DNA of 64,000 nucleotides from Lichenicoccus sp963693035 (GTDB lineage: Bacteria; Pseudomonadota; Alphaproteobacteria; Acetobacterales; Acetobacteraceae), in the NCBI GenBank assembly GCA_963693035.2, contig CAXMMQ010000009.1:293684-357683 (forward strand), written 5' to 3'. The notes beneath the pieces were generated by a model. The model did no database searches, had not been told where the DNA came from, and saw only the letters and a list, made by a program, of their open reading frames with translations. The first letter of the stretch is position 1, and every line of letters begins with the position of its first letter. Shown here piece by piece: positions 1-11,509 of the stretch. Position numbers and translations under genes: made by a program.

Positions 1-152
1 CCATCGAGGTGTCGCGCGCGCGCTATCGCGGCATGCTCTCAGACGCGATCGCGGTGGATGCGCAATGGCAGCAGGAGCCGGGGCCGCTTGCGGACGCGGT
101 GCGCCGGCTCGGCCATGCGATCGAGGAGCAGGACCGGGCGGCCGATGGTTGA
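1..152 (+). CDS. C-terminal end of an unidentified protein (partial)
   Basis: An open frame enters from the left edge and closes with TGA at 150-152, giving about 49 residues rich in Ala, Arg, Asp and Glu, with helical character around LADAVRRLGHAIEEQD. The next gene starts about 70 bases downstream on the same strand. Composition fits a genuine soluble alpha-helical C-terminus in this high-GC genome. I do not recognise the family from this fragment, and nothing shows its function. Confidence 0.5.
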   Translation, partial: IEVSRARYRGMLSDAIAVDAQWQQEPGPLADAVRRLGHAIEEQDRAADG

Positions 153-224
153 CAGCGAGCGGCGGGCGGCACCAATTCGGGAGCAGCTCCAGCCCGGAGT
201 GCTGCATTGTCTCGGGATCCCCTG

Positions 225-926
225 ATGCGCCTGCGCCTGTCCAGACTGGCATTCCTGCCCGCCGCAATCCTGGCCGTCCCGATTCTGCTGGCCCCCGGTT
301 TCGGCCAGGCGCAGCAGCCGGCGCATCCGCTCTACATGCCGAGCCGCGACGTCACCGTGACCTACGACGTCGAGCCGGACGGCGCTCCGGCGCCGCAGCA
401 GGTACGCGTGCTGTTCAGCGCGCAGGGCCGGCTGATGCGGATCGATGCGCCGGACGGGCAGGGCAGCACGATCATGGATCGCGACCGGCGGTTGATGCAG
501 ATCGTGATCGGGCCGGCCAAGGTGTACATGGACGTCCCCGAGCGCGAGGAGCAGCGCAGTCCGTTCCTGCTCGACCCGGCGATGCAGTACAGCGCAACCG
601 GCAGCGCCACCGTAGCCGGGCTGCCCTGTACCACCTGGTCGATCGTCACGGCGTCCGGCAGCGCGCACGCCTGCGTGACCTCCGACGGCGTGGTGCTCAG
701 CGAGGACGGCGTCGACAGCCAGGGCGCGCGCGGCCATCTGGTGGCGCGCAGCGTTAGCTACGGCCCGATCGCGGCCGCCGCCTTCCAGCCACCCGCCGGC
801 TTCACCCGCGTGGCCCACCCCGAAGGACCCGCGGCGTATGAGCGCGACGGCAAGCCGGGACCCGGTGGCGGCCCTGCGGATGGTCCTCCGATGGGCGGGC
901 CGGGCGCCGATCCCGCGCATCCGTGA
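225..926 (+). CDS. Exported protein of unknown function, first of two tandem paralogs
   Basis: The product is about 233 residues from ATG 225; an upstream in-frame TTG at 207 is a weaker choice. A Sec signal peptide is clear: basic MRLRLSR, a hydrophobic core, then a likely cleavage after GFGQAQ. The mature part opens with SRDVTVTYDV, contains a two-cysteine segment (LPCTTW and later HACVTSDGVVL) and ends in a Gly/Pro-rich tail. The layout resembles periplasmic DUF4412-like proteins, but I cannot confirm that. Its stop overlaps the start of the next gene (GTGA), so the two are probably translationally coupled. Function unknown. Confidence 0.7.
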   Translation: MRLRLSRLAFLPAAILAVPILLAPGFGQAQQPAHPLYMPSRDVTVTYDVEPDGAPAPQQVRVLFSAQGRLMRIDAPDGQGSTIMDRDRRLMQIVIGPAKVYMDVPEREEQRSPFLLDPAMQYSATGSATVAGLPCTTWSIVTASGSAHACVTSDGVVLSEDGVDSQGARGHLVARSVSYGPIAAAAFQPPAGFTRVAHPEGPAAYERDGKPGPGGGPADGPPMGGPGADPAHP

Positions 927-1549
927 GCCGGCCGGGAGCGCTTGGCGCCCTGCTGGCTGCGCTCGCCCTTATTGTCGGAAGTGCCACCGGCGCGGCAGAC
1001 GCCGCGAACCCGTTCGTCACACCGCAGCGCGACGTGGACGTCACCTATCTCATCGCCGGGCCCCGGGCGTCTCCGGCACGTACCGCGCCATCCGCCCTGC
1101 AGCCGCCTTCGGTGATGTCGCAGCGCATGCGCTGGTCGGCCTCGCTCTGGAGCCAGCGCCTCGAGCCGGCCGGCAACGCCTACATGATCACCGACTACCG
1201 CGCCCGCCGCATCCTCGTGGTCGATCCGCGCCGCGCGATTGCGACCCTGCTGCCGCTGCCGGCGACGCAGCCCGGCGGCGGCGTGCAGGCGCCGGGAGCC
1301 CGCGCCACCGGTCGCTATGACCGGCTCGGCGAGGATGCGGTGGCCGGCATCTCCTGCACCGAGTGGCGCACCGCCGACGATGCGGGCGCCGACAGCGTGA
1401 TCTGCCTGACGCCGGACGGGGTGCTGCTGCGCGCCCGTCACGGCGCGCAGGTCCTGCTGGTGGCGTCGCGGGTGAGCTATGCGGCGCAGGACCCGGCTCT
1501 GTTCGCGGCACCCGCCGGCACCCGGGTCGAACAGCCGCCATCGCAATGA
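923..1549 (+). CDS. Exported protein of unknown function, second tandem paralog
   Basis: The GTG start at 923 overlaps the previous stop by four bases. The product is 208 residues with a Sec signal peptide ending near TGAADAA. It repeats the landmarks of the upstream protein in the same order: RDVDVTYLI near the mature N-terminus, a central ISCTEW, then VICLTPDGVLL, then VASRVSY and a Pro-Ala-Gly end. I read this as an old tandem duplication of a periplasmic beta-rich domain. The two conserved cysteines could form a disulfide in each copy. No function can be assigned. Confidence 0.7.
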   Translation: MSRPGALGALLAALALIVGSATGAADAANPFVTPQRDVDVTYLIAGPRASPARTAPSALQPPSVMSQRMRWSASLWSQRLEPAGNAYMITDYRARRILVVDPRRAIATLLPLPATQPGGGVQAPGARATGRYDRLGEDAVAGISCTEWRTADDAGADSVICLTPDGVLLRARHGAQVLLVASRVSYAAQDPALFAAPAGTRVEQPPSQ

Positions 1550-1724
1550 AGTGACCGCCTGCGGGACCCCACAGACAGTTTGAAACCATTCCGCCGCTTT
1601 GCCGCCTGCAAATAGCCACGCTTCCTGCGTCCTATGAATCGAAGGCGGTGATCCCCATATCGCCGCTATGGCCAGGCCGGCATTCGATGCCGGAATCGGC
1701 CCGAGCAAGAGAGGCATTCATCCG

Positions 1725-2066
1725 ATGCGTAGTTCGATGCGTCTTATCCTGGCCGTGCCACTGCTGGCCACCGGCCTGGCCGTGACCACCGCGCCGGCGG
1801 CGCAGGCCCAGTGGCGTCATGGCTATGGTGGCTACGGCTACCACGGTGGCTACGGCTACCGCGGTGGCTACGGCTACCGCGGTGGCTACGGCTATCGCGG
1901 CGGCTTCGTTGGACCGCTTGTCGGCGGGCTGGCCGCCGGCGCCCTGATCGGCGCCCTGGCGGCTCCGCGCTACTACGCCCCGCCGCCCCCGGTGGTCTAT
2001 GCGCCGCCGCCAGTGGTCTATGCGGCGCCGCCTCCGGGTTATTACGGCCAGCCATACGGCTACTGA
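1725..2066 (+). CDS. Exported Gly/Tyr-rich repeat protein
   Basis: From ATG 1725, with AGAGG about 11 bases upstream, the product is about 113 residues. A signal peptide runs to about APAAQA. It is followed by four copies of a six-residue unit close to GGYGYR, then a short glycine-zipper-like hydrophobic stretch (VGGLAAGALIGALAA), then a proline/tyrosine tail of PPPVVYA-type units ending in YGQPYGY. Glycine-zipper plus low-complexity proteins of this type are usually periplasmic or outer-membrane associated. It converges on bcp with only 26 bases between stops. Function unknown. Confidence 0.7.
   Translation: MRSSMRLILAVPLLATGLAVTTAPAAQAQWRHGYGGYGYHGGYGYRGGYGYRGGYGYRGGFVGPLVGGLAAGALIGALAAPRYYAPPPPVVYAPPPVVYAAPPPGYYGQPYGY
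1827..1898 (+). repeat. Four tandem 18-bp units in coding sequence
   Basis: Four consecutive 18-base units beginning GGTGGCTACGGCTACC encode the Gly-Gly-Tyr-Gly-Tyr repeats of the exported protein. The units differ only at a few positions, mostly near their 3' ends. Such arrays can expand or contract by slippage in whole-codon steps. Confidence 0.85.
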
Positions 2067-2092
2067 CACATCCAGATCGGCGGCGGTCTCGC

Positions 2093-2617
2093 TCAGGCGA
2101 GGCCGCCGGCCGCCTCGATGACCTCGGCCGCGTGGCCGGGAACCTTCACCTTGTTCCAGACCCGGGCGATCCGGCCGGCCGCATCGACCAGAAGCGTCGT
2201 GCGTTCGATGCCCATGTAGCGCCGGCCATACATCGACTTCTCCACCCAGACGCCATAGGCCTCGAGTGTGCCGCCGGTCTCGTCCGAGGCGAGCGGGAAC
2301 TCCAGATTGAACTTCTTTGCGAACGCCTCGATCGCCTGCATCGGGTCCTTCGAGACGCCGATGACCGGCAGCGCCTTCGCCGCCTTGCCGAGTGCGCCGA
2401 GTGCCTCCTGGAACTCGCAGGCCTCCTTGGTGCAGCCGCTGGTATCCGCCTTCGGATAGAAATACAGCACGTAGGGCGAGCCCTTCAGGCCGGCCGATTG
2501 CGCGCGCCGCCCGAAGCTGGCCGGCAGGTCGAAGCCGGGAGCCGCATCGCCTACCGCGGGGCCTGATGCAGCGGCGGATTTCGCGCCGGACGGGTCGGGA
2601 GTCGGGGTGTGCGCCAT
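2093..2617 (-). CDS. bcp: Thioredoxin-dependent peroxiredoxin, Bcp/PrxQ type
   Basis: This 174-residue thiol peroxidase reduces hydroperoxides with electrons from thioredoxin. Residues 50-67 read LYFYPKADTSGCTKEAC, with the peroxidatic Cys62 and the resolving Cys67 spaced as in PrxQ enzymes. PVIGVSKDP and a C-terminal thioredoxin-fold strand follow. A strong Shine-Dalgarno (AAGGAGG) sits six bases before ATG 2617, so it can be translated on its own. However, the glnE frame upstream has no stop before this ATG, so a GlnE-Bcp read-through product is also encoded. The roughly 25 residues before the domain are Ala/Ser/Pro-rich. Confidence 0.9.
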   Translation of the reverse strand: MAHTPTPDPSGAKSAAASGPAVGDAAPGFDLPASFGRRAQSAGLKGSPYVLYFYPKADTSGCTKEACEFQEALGALGKAAKALPVIGVSKDPMQAIEAFAKKFNLEFPLASDETGGTLEAYGVWVEKSMYGRRYMGIERTTLLVDAAGRIARVWNKVKVPGHAAEVIEAAGGLA

Positions 2618-5600
2618 GCGGTTCCTCCTTATGCTCGATCGTATGCCATTTGCCGCTCCCCCGCGCGAAACGCCAGCCCGGACGAGGTCGATGGCGTTGC
2701 CCGGTGACAGGGCCGGATCGCCGACCAGCGCGCAGAAGGCCTGCCGCACCTCTAGGGCTGCGGACTGCATCCGGCGGCGGAGGTCGTCAAGGGTGGCGAT
2801 CCCACAAGATCCGAAGCCGACCAGAAGGGCGTCCCGGACCGGCGCGGTCCAGGCCTCGTCCGCCGTCGGGACCAGGGCGCCGAACAGGAGGCGCAGCCTG
2901 CTCTGCAGCGTACGCCAGAACCGGTCCGCCGCGATCAGGGCCGCGGCTTGCGTCGGCGGCACGGCGTGTATCCGGCCGAGCGTCTCCAGGGCGTCAGTTG
3001 TCGTGGCCCGCGTGCTCCGACGGCGCCGGGCGTCGTCCCCACGGACGAGGTGCAGGACCTGCGCGAGGAACTCGATCTCGAGCAGGCCGCCATCCAGCAG
3101 CTTGATGTCCCACGGGCCCTGTGGCGGGTGCTCGCGGGCAATCCTGGCACGCATCTCGCAGGCTGCCGACAGCGTCCGGCGGCGACCGGTCGGAGTACGC
3201 AGCTCCGGCCTTGCGATCGCCCGGTCGATCTCCCGAAGCATGGCCCGGCGCCGCGACCGCGGCCCGGCGACGATGCGGGCGCGGGTGAGGGCCATGCGCT
3301 CCCAGGTCCAGGCCTGCTCGGCGTGATAGCGTCGGAAGGCGGCGCGCGACACCGCGACCGGACCCTTGCTGCCGGACGGGCGAAGCCGCATGTCCAGCGC
3401 ATAGAGCGGCCCTTCCATGCCCGGTGCCGAGAGAGCCGCGATCAGCGCATGCGCCAGTCGGATGAAATACTGGCTAACCGGCAGCGGGCGACTGTGCGGG
3501 CCGGCCTGGGAGCGGTTCGGCAACCTGCTGTCGGTCACCGCGTCCGGGTGGTCATAGACCAGCATCAGGTCGAGGTCGGAGCCGGCCATCATCTCGCGCG
3601 AGCCGAGCTTGCCGAGCGCCACCACCACCATTCCGCCGCCGGCGACCCGGCCGTAGCGCCCCTCATGCGCGCGACGCACCACCGCCAGCAGGCTGGAGAT
3701 GACGTGCCCGGCCAGTTCGGACCGGGCCGCCCCGGCGGCGTCGACGTCGATCCTGCCATCGAGCTGGGCCAGCGACAGCCGGAACTCCTCGCCGCGCACC
3801 AGGATCCGCGCGCGCGCGATCGCTTCCTCGATGCCGGCAGCCGCACGGATCTGGTCGTCCAACCGACGCCCGGCTCCGGCCTCTTCCCCGTTTCCAGGCT
3901 CGGGCACCAGCAGCCCTTCCAGCGCGGACGGCACCGCGGCCAGGTGATCGGCGAGAAACGGTGCGGCACCCAGCACGACGGCGATGCGTCCGAGCAGCGG
4001 CGGGTTATGGGCGAGCAGCGACAGCAACTGCACCCCGGCAGTCTGCCGCGCCAGCAGGCTGTCGAAGCGGATCAGCGCCAGCATCGGGTCCTGCTGCTCG
4101 AGCAGGGCGACGAGCAGCGCCGGCAGGATGTCCCGCAGCAACCCCTGCGCGCGATCCGAGCGCAGCGCGCGCAGATGGCGGTCGCGCCACCGGCCCAGGA
4201 TGGCGGCGGCACGCGCCGGTTGCGCAAAGCCGGCGCGTCCGAGCAGGGCCGGCAGATCCGGGGCATCGAGATGGCAGAACGGCTCCGGCTCGCGGGCGGC
4301 GGGACCGGTCGCGAACATGTCGCCGAACGCCGCATGCACGCGGCGCATCGGCTCGAGCAGCCGCCGCGCCAGCGCCGCGCTATCGTCGCATCCCATGAAC
4401 AGCGCGAAGCGGCCGAAGTCGGCGCGGTGCTCCGGCAGGCTGTGGGTCTGGCGGTCGTCGCGCATCTGCAGCCGGTGCTCGACGCTGCGCAGCAGCCGGT
4501 AGCTGCGGCCGAGGTCGGCAGCCAGGCCGGCCGGCATGTAACTGCCCTCGGCCAGCCGGGCCAGCGCCCCGAGCGTGGTGGCGTCGCGCAACTCGGGCGC
4601 CCGCCCGCCCCAGACCAGCAGCATGGTCTGCGCCAGGAACTCGATCTCGCGTATCCCGCCATGGCCGAGCTTGAGGTCGTGCCCGAGCAGTGTCGCGACG
4701 GGATCGGCCGCCATTGCATCCGGCGCCCCGACCCCCGGGGCCCCGGTGGTCGGGGCGCCAAGCGGGGGCCGGCCAGTGGCGCCGCGATGCCGGTCGATGC
4801 GGCGCTTCATCGCGACGATGTCCTCGATGGCGGCGAAATCGAGGTGCCGGCGCCAGATGAACGGGCGGATCGTGTCGAGGAACGCGCGGCCGCATGCGAG
4901 GTCGCCAGCGACCGGGCGCGCCTTGGTCAGCGCCGCACGCTCCCAGGTCTGGCCCAGGCTCTCATAGTAGGTGACCGCAGCCGGCAGCGACACGGCGGGC
5001 GGGGTGGAGGCCGGGTCCGGCCGCAGCCGCAGGTCCATGCGGAACACGTAGCCGTCGGCGTCGCGCGTCTCCATCAGCCGCACCAGCTCGGCGCTCATCC
5101 GGGTGAAGGTGCGCTGCAGGTCGTCATGCCCGGGATGCGCGTCCGGGTCGTACAGCAGCACCAGGTCGATGTCGCTGGAGTAGTTCAGCTCGCGCGCGCC
5201 GAGCTTGCCCATCGCCAGCACGACGAAGCCGCATCCAGGCTCCGGTTCTTCCGTGGCCGCGAGCGCGAGTTCACCGCGGCTTGCCGCCTCCAGCAGCAGA
5301 TGGCGCACCGCGGCACCCAGCGCGGCCTCCGCCAGCCGGCTGAGGCTGTGGGTCACCTGCTCAAGGCTCCAGATGCCGCCGATATCCGCCACCGCGCACG
5401 CCAGCGCGACCTGGCGCTTGGCCTGTCGCAGCGTGCGGGCGATCGTCTCGCGCGGCTGTCGCGGCGGCAGGGCGGCGAGGCTGCGCAGAACCTGCTCGAG
5501 CACGATGCCGGGGCCGAGGCGGCACAGCCGGTCGAAGCAGGCCGGTTCGCGACGCACCAGATCGGCGAGGAAGCGGCTGTTGCCGCCCAGGCAGGCCACC

Positions 5601-5707
5601 AGCGCCGCCCTGGCGCGATTGCCTGGCTTGCCTGGCGCTCCGGCGAGCGCAACGGCGCGTGCCGGTTCGGCCGGCGCCGGCCAGGCGGATGGCAGGCGGA
5701 ACTTCAT
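2093..5707 (-). CDS. glnE: Bifunctional glutamine synthetase adenylyltransferase/deadenylylase, in frame with Bcp
   Basis: GlnE adenylylates and deadenylylates glutamine synthetase in response to PII. Both nucleotidyltransferase halves are visible: ELNYSSDIDLVLLYD near residues 173-187 and AGSDLDLMLVYDH near 706-720. The start is placed at ATG 5707 (MKFRLPSAW). An upstream in-frame ATG at 5812 would overlap the divergent gene and adds a Cys/Pro-rich stretch unlike the family. The GlnE part is about 1030 residues and should end near CALVGDPALSPG, but no stop follows. A 25-30 residue linker then leads straight into the Bcp start at 2617. Whether the fusion is made or glnE has merely lost its stop is open. 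Confidence 0.88.
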   Translation of the reverse strand: MKFRLPSAWPAPAEPARAVALAGAPGKPGNRARAALVACLGGNSRFLADLVRREPACFDRLCRLGPGIVLEQVLRSLAALPPRQPRETIARTLRQAKRQVALACAVADIGGIWSLEQVTHSLSRLAEAALGAAVRHLLLEAASRGELALAATEEPEPGCGFVVLAMGKLGARELNYSSDIDLVLLYDPDAHPGHDDLQRTFTRMSAELVRLMETRDADGYVFRMDLRLRPDPASTPPAVSLPAAVTYYESLGQTWERAALTKARPVAGDLACGRAFLDTIRPFIWRRHLDFAAIEDIVAMKRRIDRHRGATGRPPLGAPTTGAPGVGAPDAMAADPVATLLGHDLKLGHGGIREIEFLAQTMLLVWGGRAPELRDATTLGALARLAEGSYMPAGLAADLGRSYRLLRSVEHRLQMRDDRQTHSLPEHRADFGRFALFMGCDDSAALARRLLEPMRRVHAAFGDMFATGPAAREPEPFCHLDAPDLPALLGRAGFAQPARAAAILGRWRDRHLRALRSDRAQGLLRDILPALLVALLEQQDPMLALIRFDSLLARQTAGVQLLSLLAHNPPLLGRIAVVLGAAPFLADHLAAVPSALEGLLVPEPGNGEEAGAGRRLDDQIRAAAGIEEAIARARILVRGEEFRLSLAQLDGRIDVDAAGAARSELAGHVISSLLAVVRRAHEGRYGRVAGGGMVVVALGKLGSREMMAGSDLDLMLVYDHPDAVTDSRLPNRSQAGPHSRPLPVSQYFIRLAHALIAALSAPGMEGPLYALDMRLRPSGSKGPVAVSRAAFRRYHAEQAWTWERMALTRARIVAGPRSRRRAMLREIDRAIARPELRTPTGRRRTLSAACEMRARIAREHPPQGPWDIKLLDGGLLEIEFLAQVLHLVRGDDARRRRSTRATTTDALETLGRIHAVPPTQAAALIAADRFWRTLQSRLRLLFGALVPTADEAWTAPVRDALLVGFGSCGIATLDDLRRRMQSAALEVRQAFCALVGDPALSPGNAIDLVRAGVSRGGAANGIRSSIRRNRMAHTPTPDPSGAKSAAASGPAVGDAAPGFDLPASFGRRAQSAGLKGSPYVLYFYPKADTSGCTKEACEFQEALGALGKAAKALPVIGVSKDPMQAIEAFAKKFNLEFPLASDETGGTLEAYGVWVEKSMYGRRYMGIERTTLLVDAAGRIARVWNKVKVPGHAAEVIEAAGGLA

Positions 5708-5736
5708 CTCAGGCAGGCCGGTGCAGCCGTCGGGGC

Positions 5737-8700
5737 ATGCCGGACACGGTGCGGAGCGTGAGCCGGCGCGGTCAAGCCACAGCCATCCAGCCCGTCGCAG
5801 CCACTCGCCCACGGTCCCGGCTCGGACACCGCCTGGGTCATGCGCTCGCAGTGGCGGGGCTGTTCGTTTGCGTGGTGCCGCTGCTGCTGACCTCGGCGCT
5901 GGCGCTGCGGCTGCGCACCGGGCCGATCGATGTCAGCAGCCTGGCGCGCCGGCTGACGGCGCCGCTCGCGGAACAGGCCGGCACGCTGCACGGCCTCACG
6001 CTCGGTCGGGTCCGGCTGGCGTGGCGGGACTACGAGGTCGGGGTGCTGCTGGACGATGTCCGTCTCGATGACGGCCATGCCGACCACGTCGCACTCGCGA
6101 TACGGCCCTGGCCGCTGCTGCGCCGGCATGTCGTGCTGCTGCAGGCCGAGGCGATCGGGGCCGAACTCAGGTTCCGCCGCGGACGCGACGGCGCGGTCGG
6201 CCTGCAGTCCGGCCCGTCGCCGGGAGCGAACGGCGCCTCGCCACTCGACCTCGCTGCGGTGCGCTCGCTGCTGGTGTCGCACTCGGTCGTCCTGCTGGAC
6301 GACTCCGCCAGCGGCCAGGCCTGCCGACTCGACATCGCCGACTTCGCGCTCGCGCCGCTGCGCCGTCCGGCCGCGGTCGGCGCAGCGGGACGCCTCGATG
6401 CCGGGCTGTCCTGCGGCGGCGCGCTCCTGCACCTGAGCGGCGACGGCCGCGAGCTGCCCGACGGCAGCATCGCCTGGCGCATCCGGACCGACCCGGTGGT
6501 GCCCGCCGGGCTGGTGCCGCCGGCCCTGGCGCGCTCGATGCCGGCGCTGGCCGGGCTCGGCGACCTGCGGCTGCCGGTGGCAGTCACCCTCGACAGCGTC
6601 CTGACCGGCGGCTACGGCGCCTACATGATCCCGCGCGCGGTGCAGGTCACGGCGGCGCTGGGCCCCGGCACCGTCCTGCTGCCGGATCGTATGCAGACCG
6701 ACACCGTGCCGGTCGCGTCCGGCCTGATCGCGCTGAACCTGGCGCTGCCGGATGACGGTTCGGTTCGGCTGCGCGCCCTGCTGGCGCCGTCGCGGCTGAT
6801 GCTGGCAGGTCCGGATGCGCCGGAGTTCCTGCTGTCCGGCCAGGGCTGGATGCGCGGGCAGGCGCTCCATTTCGGCGTCGTCGCCGAGGCGCCACGGATC
6901 GCCTTTGCCGGCCTCGATTCGTACTGGCCGTCGCTGCTGGCGCGCGGCGCGCGGCAATGGGTGGCCGCCAACATCACCGACGGCACCGCGCATGATTTCC
7001 GGCTCGATGTCGGCATGTCGTCCAGCAGCGGGCCGGACGGCCTGCGCCTCGACCGGCTGCAGGGCGGCGTGGATGCGGACGGCATGGTGCTGCACTGGCT
7101 GCGCCCGATCCCGCCGATCCGTGCGCTCGACGGCCACCTGGTGTTCGACGGGCCAAACTCCCTGCACATCACCGTCCGTCACGGCATCCAGGAGGTCGCG
7201 GACCATGCGCCGCTCGCGGTCGGTACGTCCGCCATCCGCATCACCGGCCTCTCGGTGCCGCGGCAGGACGCCCATATCGAGGCAAGCCTGTCCGGCGGCC
7301 TTGCCGACCTGCTGGCCCTGCTGGCGCATCCGCGGCTGCGGCTGCTGTCGCAGCACAAGCTGCCGTTCAGGGATCCCGCCGGACGCATCCAGGCGAGGCT
7401 GCAGGTGGACCTGCCCCTGATCGACAAGCTCGGCGTCGATGCGATCGGGGTGCACGCGCAGGCCAGCCTGACCGGGGTGCATCTCGGCGATGTCGCGGTC
7501 GGGCGGGACCTCGACCAGGCTGCGCTGACGCTCGAGGCGAGCCAGGACGGCCTGTCCGCCCATGGCAGCGGGCTGATCGGCGGCATGAAGTCGACGCTGT
7601 CGTACAGCACCGATTTCCGCGCCGGGCCGCCGGACCAGCGCACCGAGAGCGCTCAGGTGACGTCGCACGTGACCGACGCGGCGGTGCAGCAGGAGGGGTT
7701 GGACGAGGCGCACCGGTTCACCGGCGAGGCGCTGCTCGACGTCGCCTACGAGCACCGGCGCAGCGGCGCGGCGCGGGTGGCGCTCGGGCTCGACCTGACC
7801 CAGGCCGGGCTGGACACGCCGCTCTGGCGCAAGCAGCCGGCGACACCGGCGACAGCGTCCGGCGTGTTCGGGCTGCAGGACCAGCACCTGGTCTCGATCG
7901 ACAGCCTGCATGCGAGCGGCGACGGCCTCGCCTTCGTCGGTCGCGCCGATGTGCGGGGCGGCCGTGCCAGGACGGTGGTGATCGACCGCTTCACGCTCGG
8001 GCGCAGCCAGGGCAGCGGCCGTATCGACCTGCCGTCCAAGCCGGGGCAGCCGGTCACGCCGCTGCGCCTCAGCCTGCATGGCCCGGTGCTGGACGTGCTG
8101 CCCTATCTCAGCGAGGCCGCACCCGCGCGCTCGAGCCAGGCCGCCGGCAAGAGCGCGCCCGCAAAGCCGGTGCCGGACCAGCCGTGGCAGGCCGACCTCG
8201 CCTTCCAGAAGGTGCTGTTCAGCGCGACCCGCTCGTTCAGCGGCGTGACCCTGCAGGCGCAGGCGCGTGGCAGCACGGTCTCGACGGCGCGGCTGCGCGT
8301 CGCCGGACCGACGCCGGTCGCTGTCACCCTGCAACCGGAGCGCGCGAGACGGCGGCTGCGGCTGCAGGCGGACGATACCGGCGCGCTGCTGCGGGCGCTC
8401 GGGGTGGTGGACACCATCGAGGGCGGCGCGCTCAGTCTCGACGGCACGCTGGAGCCGGCGTCCGGCAGCACCCGGCTGAAGGCCGTCGCCACCATCGGCC
8501 AATTCACCGTGCACGACGCGCCGCTCGCCGCCCGCATGGCGCGCGACCTGTCCGTCTACGGCTTCCTGCTCGGCGCGCCGACCAAGCAGCTCGTGGTCAC
8601 CAGGTTCGAGGTGCCGTTCGTGCTGACCGGCGGCACGCTGATGCTGACCGGCGCGCACGCCTCCAACGCAGCGCTGGGCGCCACCCTGCGCGGCCCGATC

Positions 8701-8932
8701 CACCTGGCGCGCGAGACCCTCGACCTGAAGGGCACCATCGTGCCCTCCTATCTGTTCAACGCGCTTCCCGGTAAGCTGCCAGGGATTGGCGCGGTGTTCA
8801 GCCCCGAGAAAGGCGGTCGGCCTGCTGGCGGCCACGCTGACCATCAAGGGGTCGATCGCGCACCCGCAACTCCGGGTCAACCCGCTGGCGCTGCTGGCGC
8901 CCGGCATCCTGCGCCGGCTGCTGTTCGACTGA
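5737..8932 (+). CDS. AsmA/YhdP-like (DUF3971) envelope protein with a frameshift near the 3' end
   Basis: This long protein (about 1064 residues once corrected) has one N-terminal membrane anchor (HALAVAGLFVCVVPLLLTSA). The rest is beta-rich and expected in the periplasm, as in the AsmA-like/YhdP bridge family thought to carry phospholipid to the outer membrane. The family's C-terminal signature, GIGAVFSPEKG followed by an LLAATLTIKGSI-type strand and NPLALLAPG, is present, but its second half is in another frame. Removing one A from the AAA run at 8809-8811 restores a clean end at TGA 8930-8932; uncorrected, the frame runs into glgX. The start at ATG 5737 leaves 29 bases to the divergent glnE start. 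Confidence 0.8.
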
Positions 8933-9022
8933 TACCGGAACCCCGAGCGCCTGCCGGTGCTACTGCCGGGGGGCATGACGCGGGCCTTCCCTCCCGTTCT
9001 GAATCTACCAGGAGACGCCTTC

Positions 9023-11149
<2,127 letters not shown>

Positions 11150-11272
11150 TCCGCGTGATGCCCTCCAGCTCGAGCCCTGAGTAGTTTCCGCCGCTTGCCG
11201 ACTGCCGCCGGATCCTGCCCGATGCGCCGCCTCCGGCATGTCGGCGGCCGGACGCAGCGAAGGGAACCGAAT

Positions 11273-11485
11273 TTGGATCAACTCGATCTGGCCGAAGCCT
11301 TGCGGGAGATCTCCGAGATCGAGGCGCGCATGACGTCCCTGTCGCTCGGCGTGGAGCGGCTGGAGAATGTCGACTGGTCGAGATGCTCGCGCAGGCTCTG
11401 CGACCTGACCGCGAGCCTGCGACGCAAGATCAGGTATCGGCTCACCGACGAACCAGGCCTGCAGTCCGAGCGGCGGGTCTATTAG
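11273..11485 (+). CDS. Possible small helical protein
   Basis: A 70-residue frame starts at TTG 11273 with AGGGAA seven bases upstream. It encodes a predominantly helical sequence with heptad-like spacing (LAEALREISEIEARMTSL). An alternative start at 11195 adds an Arg-rich stretch that looks non-coding. It fills most of the roughly 360-base gap between glgX and the convergent GFA-family gene; I see nothing else in that gap. The family is not recognised and it may not be a gene. Confidence 0.35.
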   Translation: MDQLDLAEALREISEIEARMTSLSLGVERLENVDWSRCSRRLCDLTASLRRKIRYRLTDEPGLQSERRVY

Positions 11486-11509
11486 CGCCGGCCGCCCGCA
11501 GCCTCGGGT

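Noticed and set aside
2948..5761. A 937-codon open frame antisense to glnE
   Set aside because: Composition is low-complexity His/Gln/Arg/Gly typical of shadow frames in high-GC genes, while glnE on the other strand has clear family motifs.
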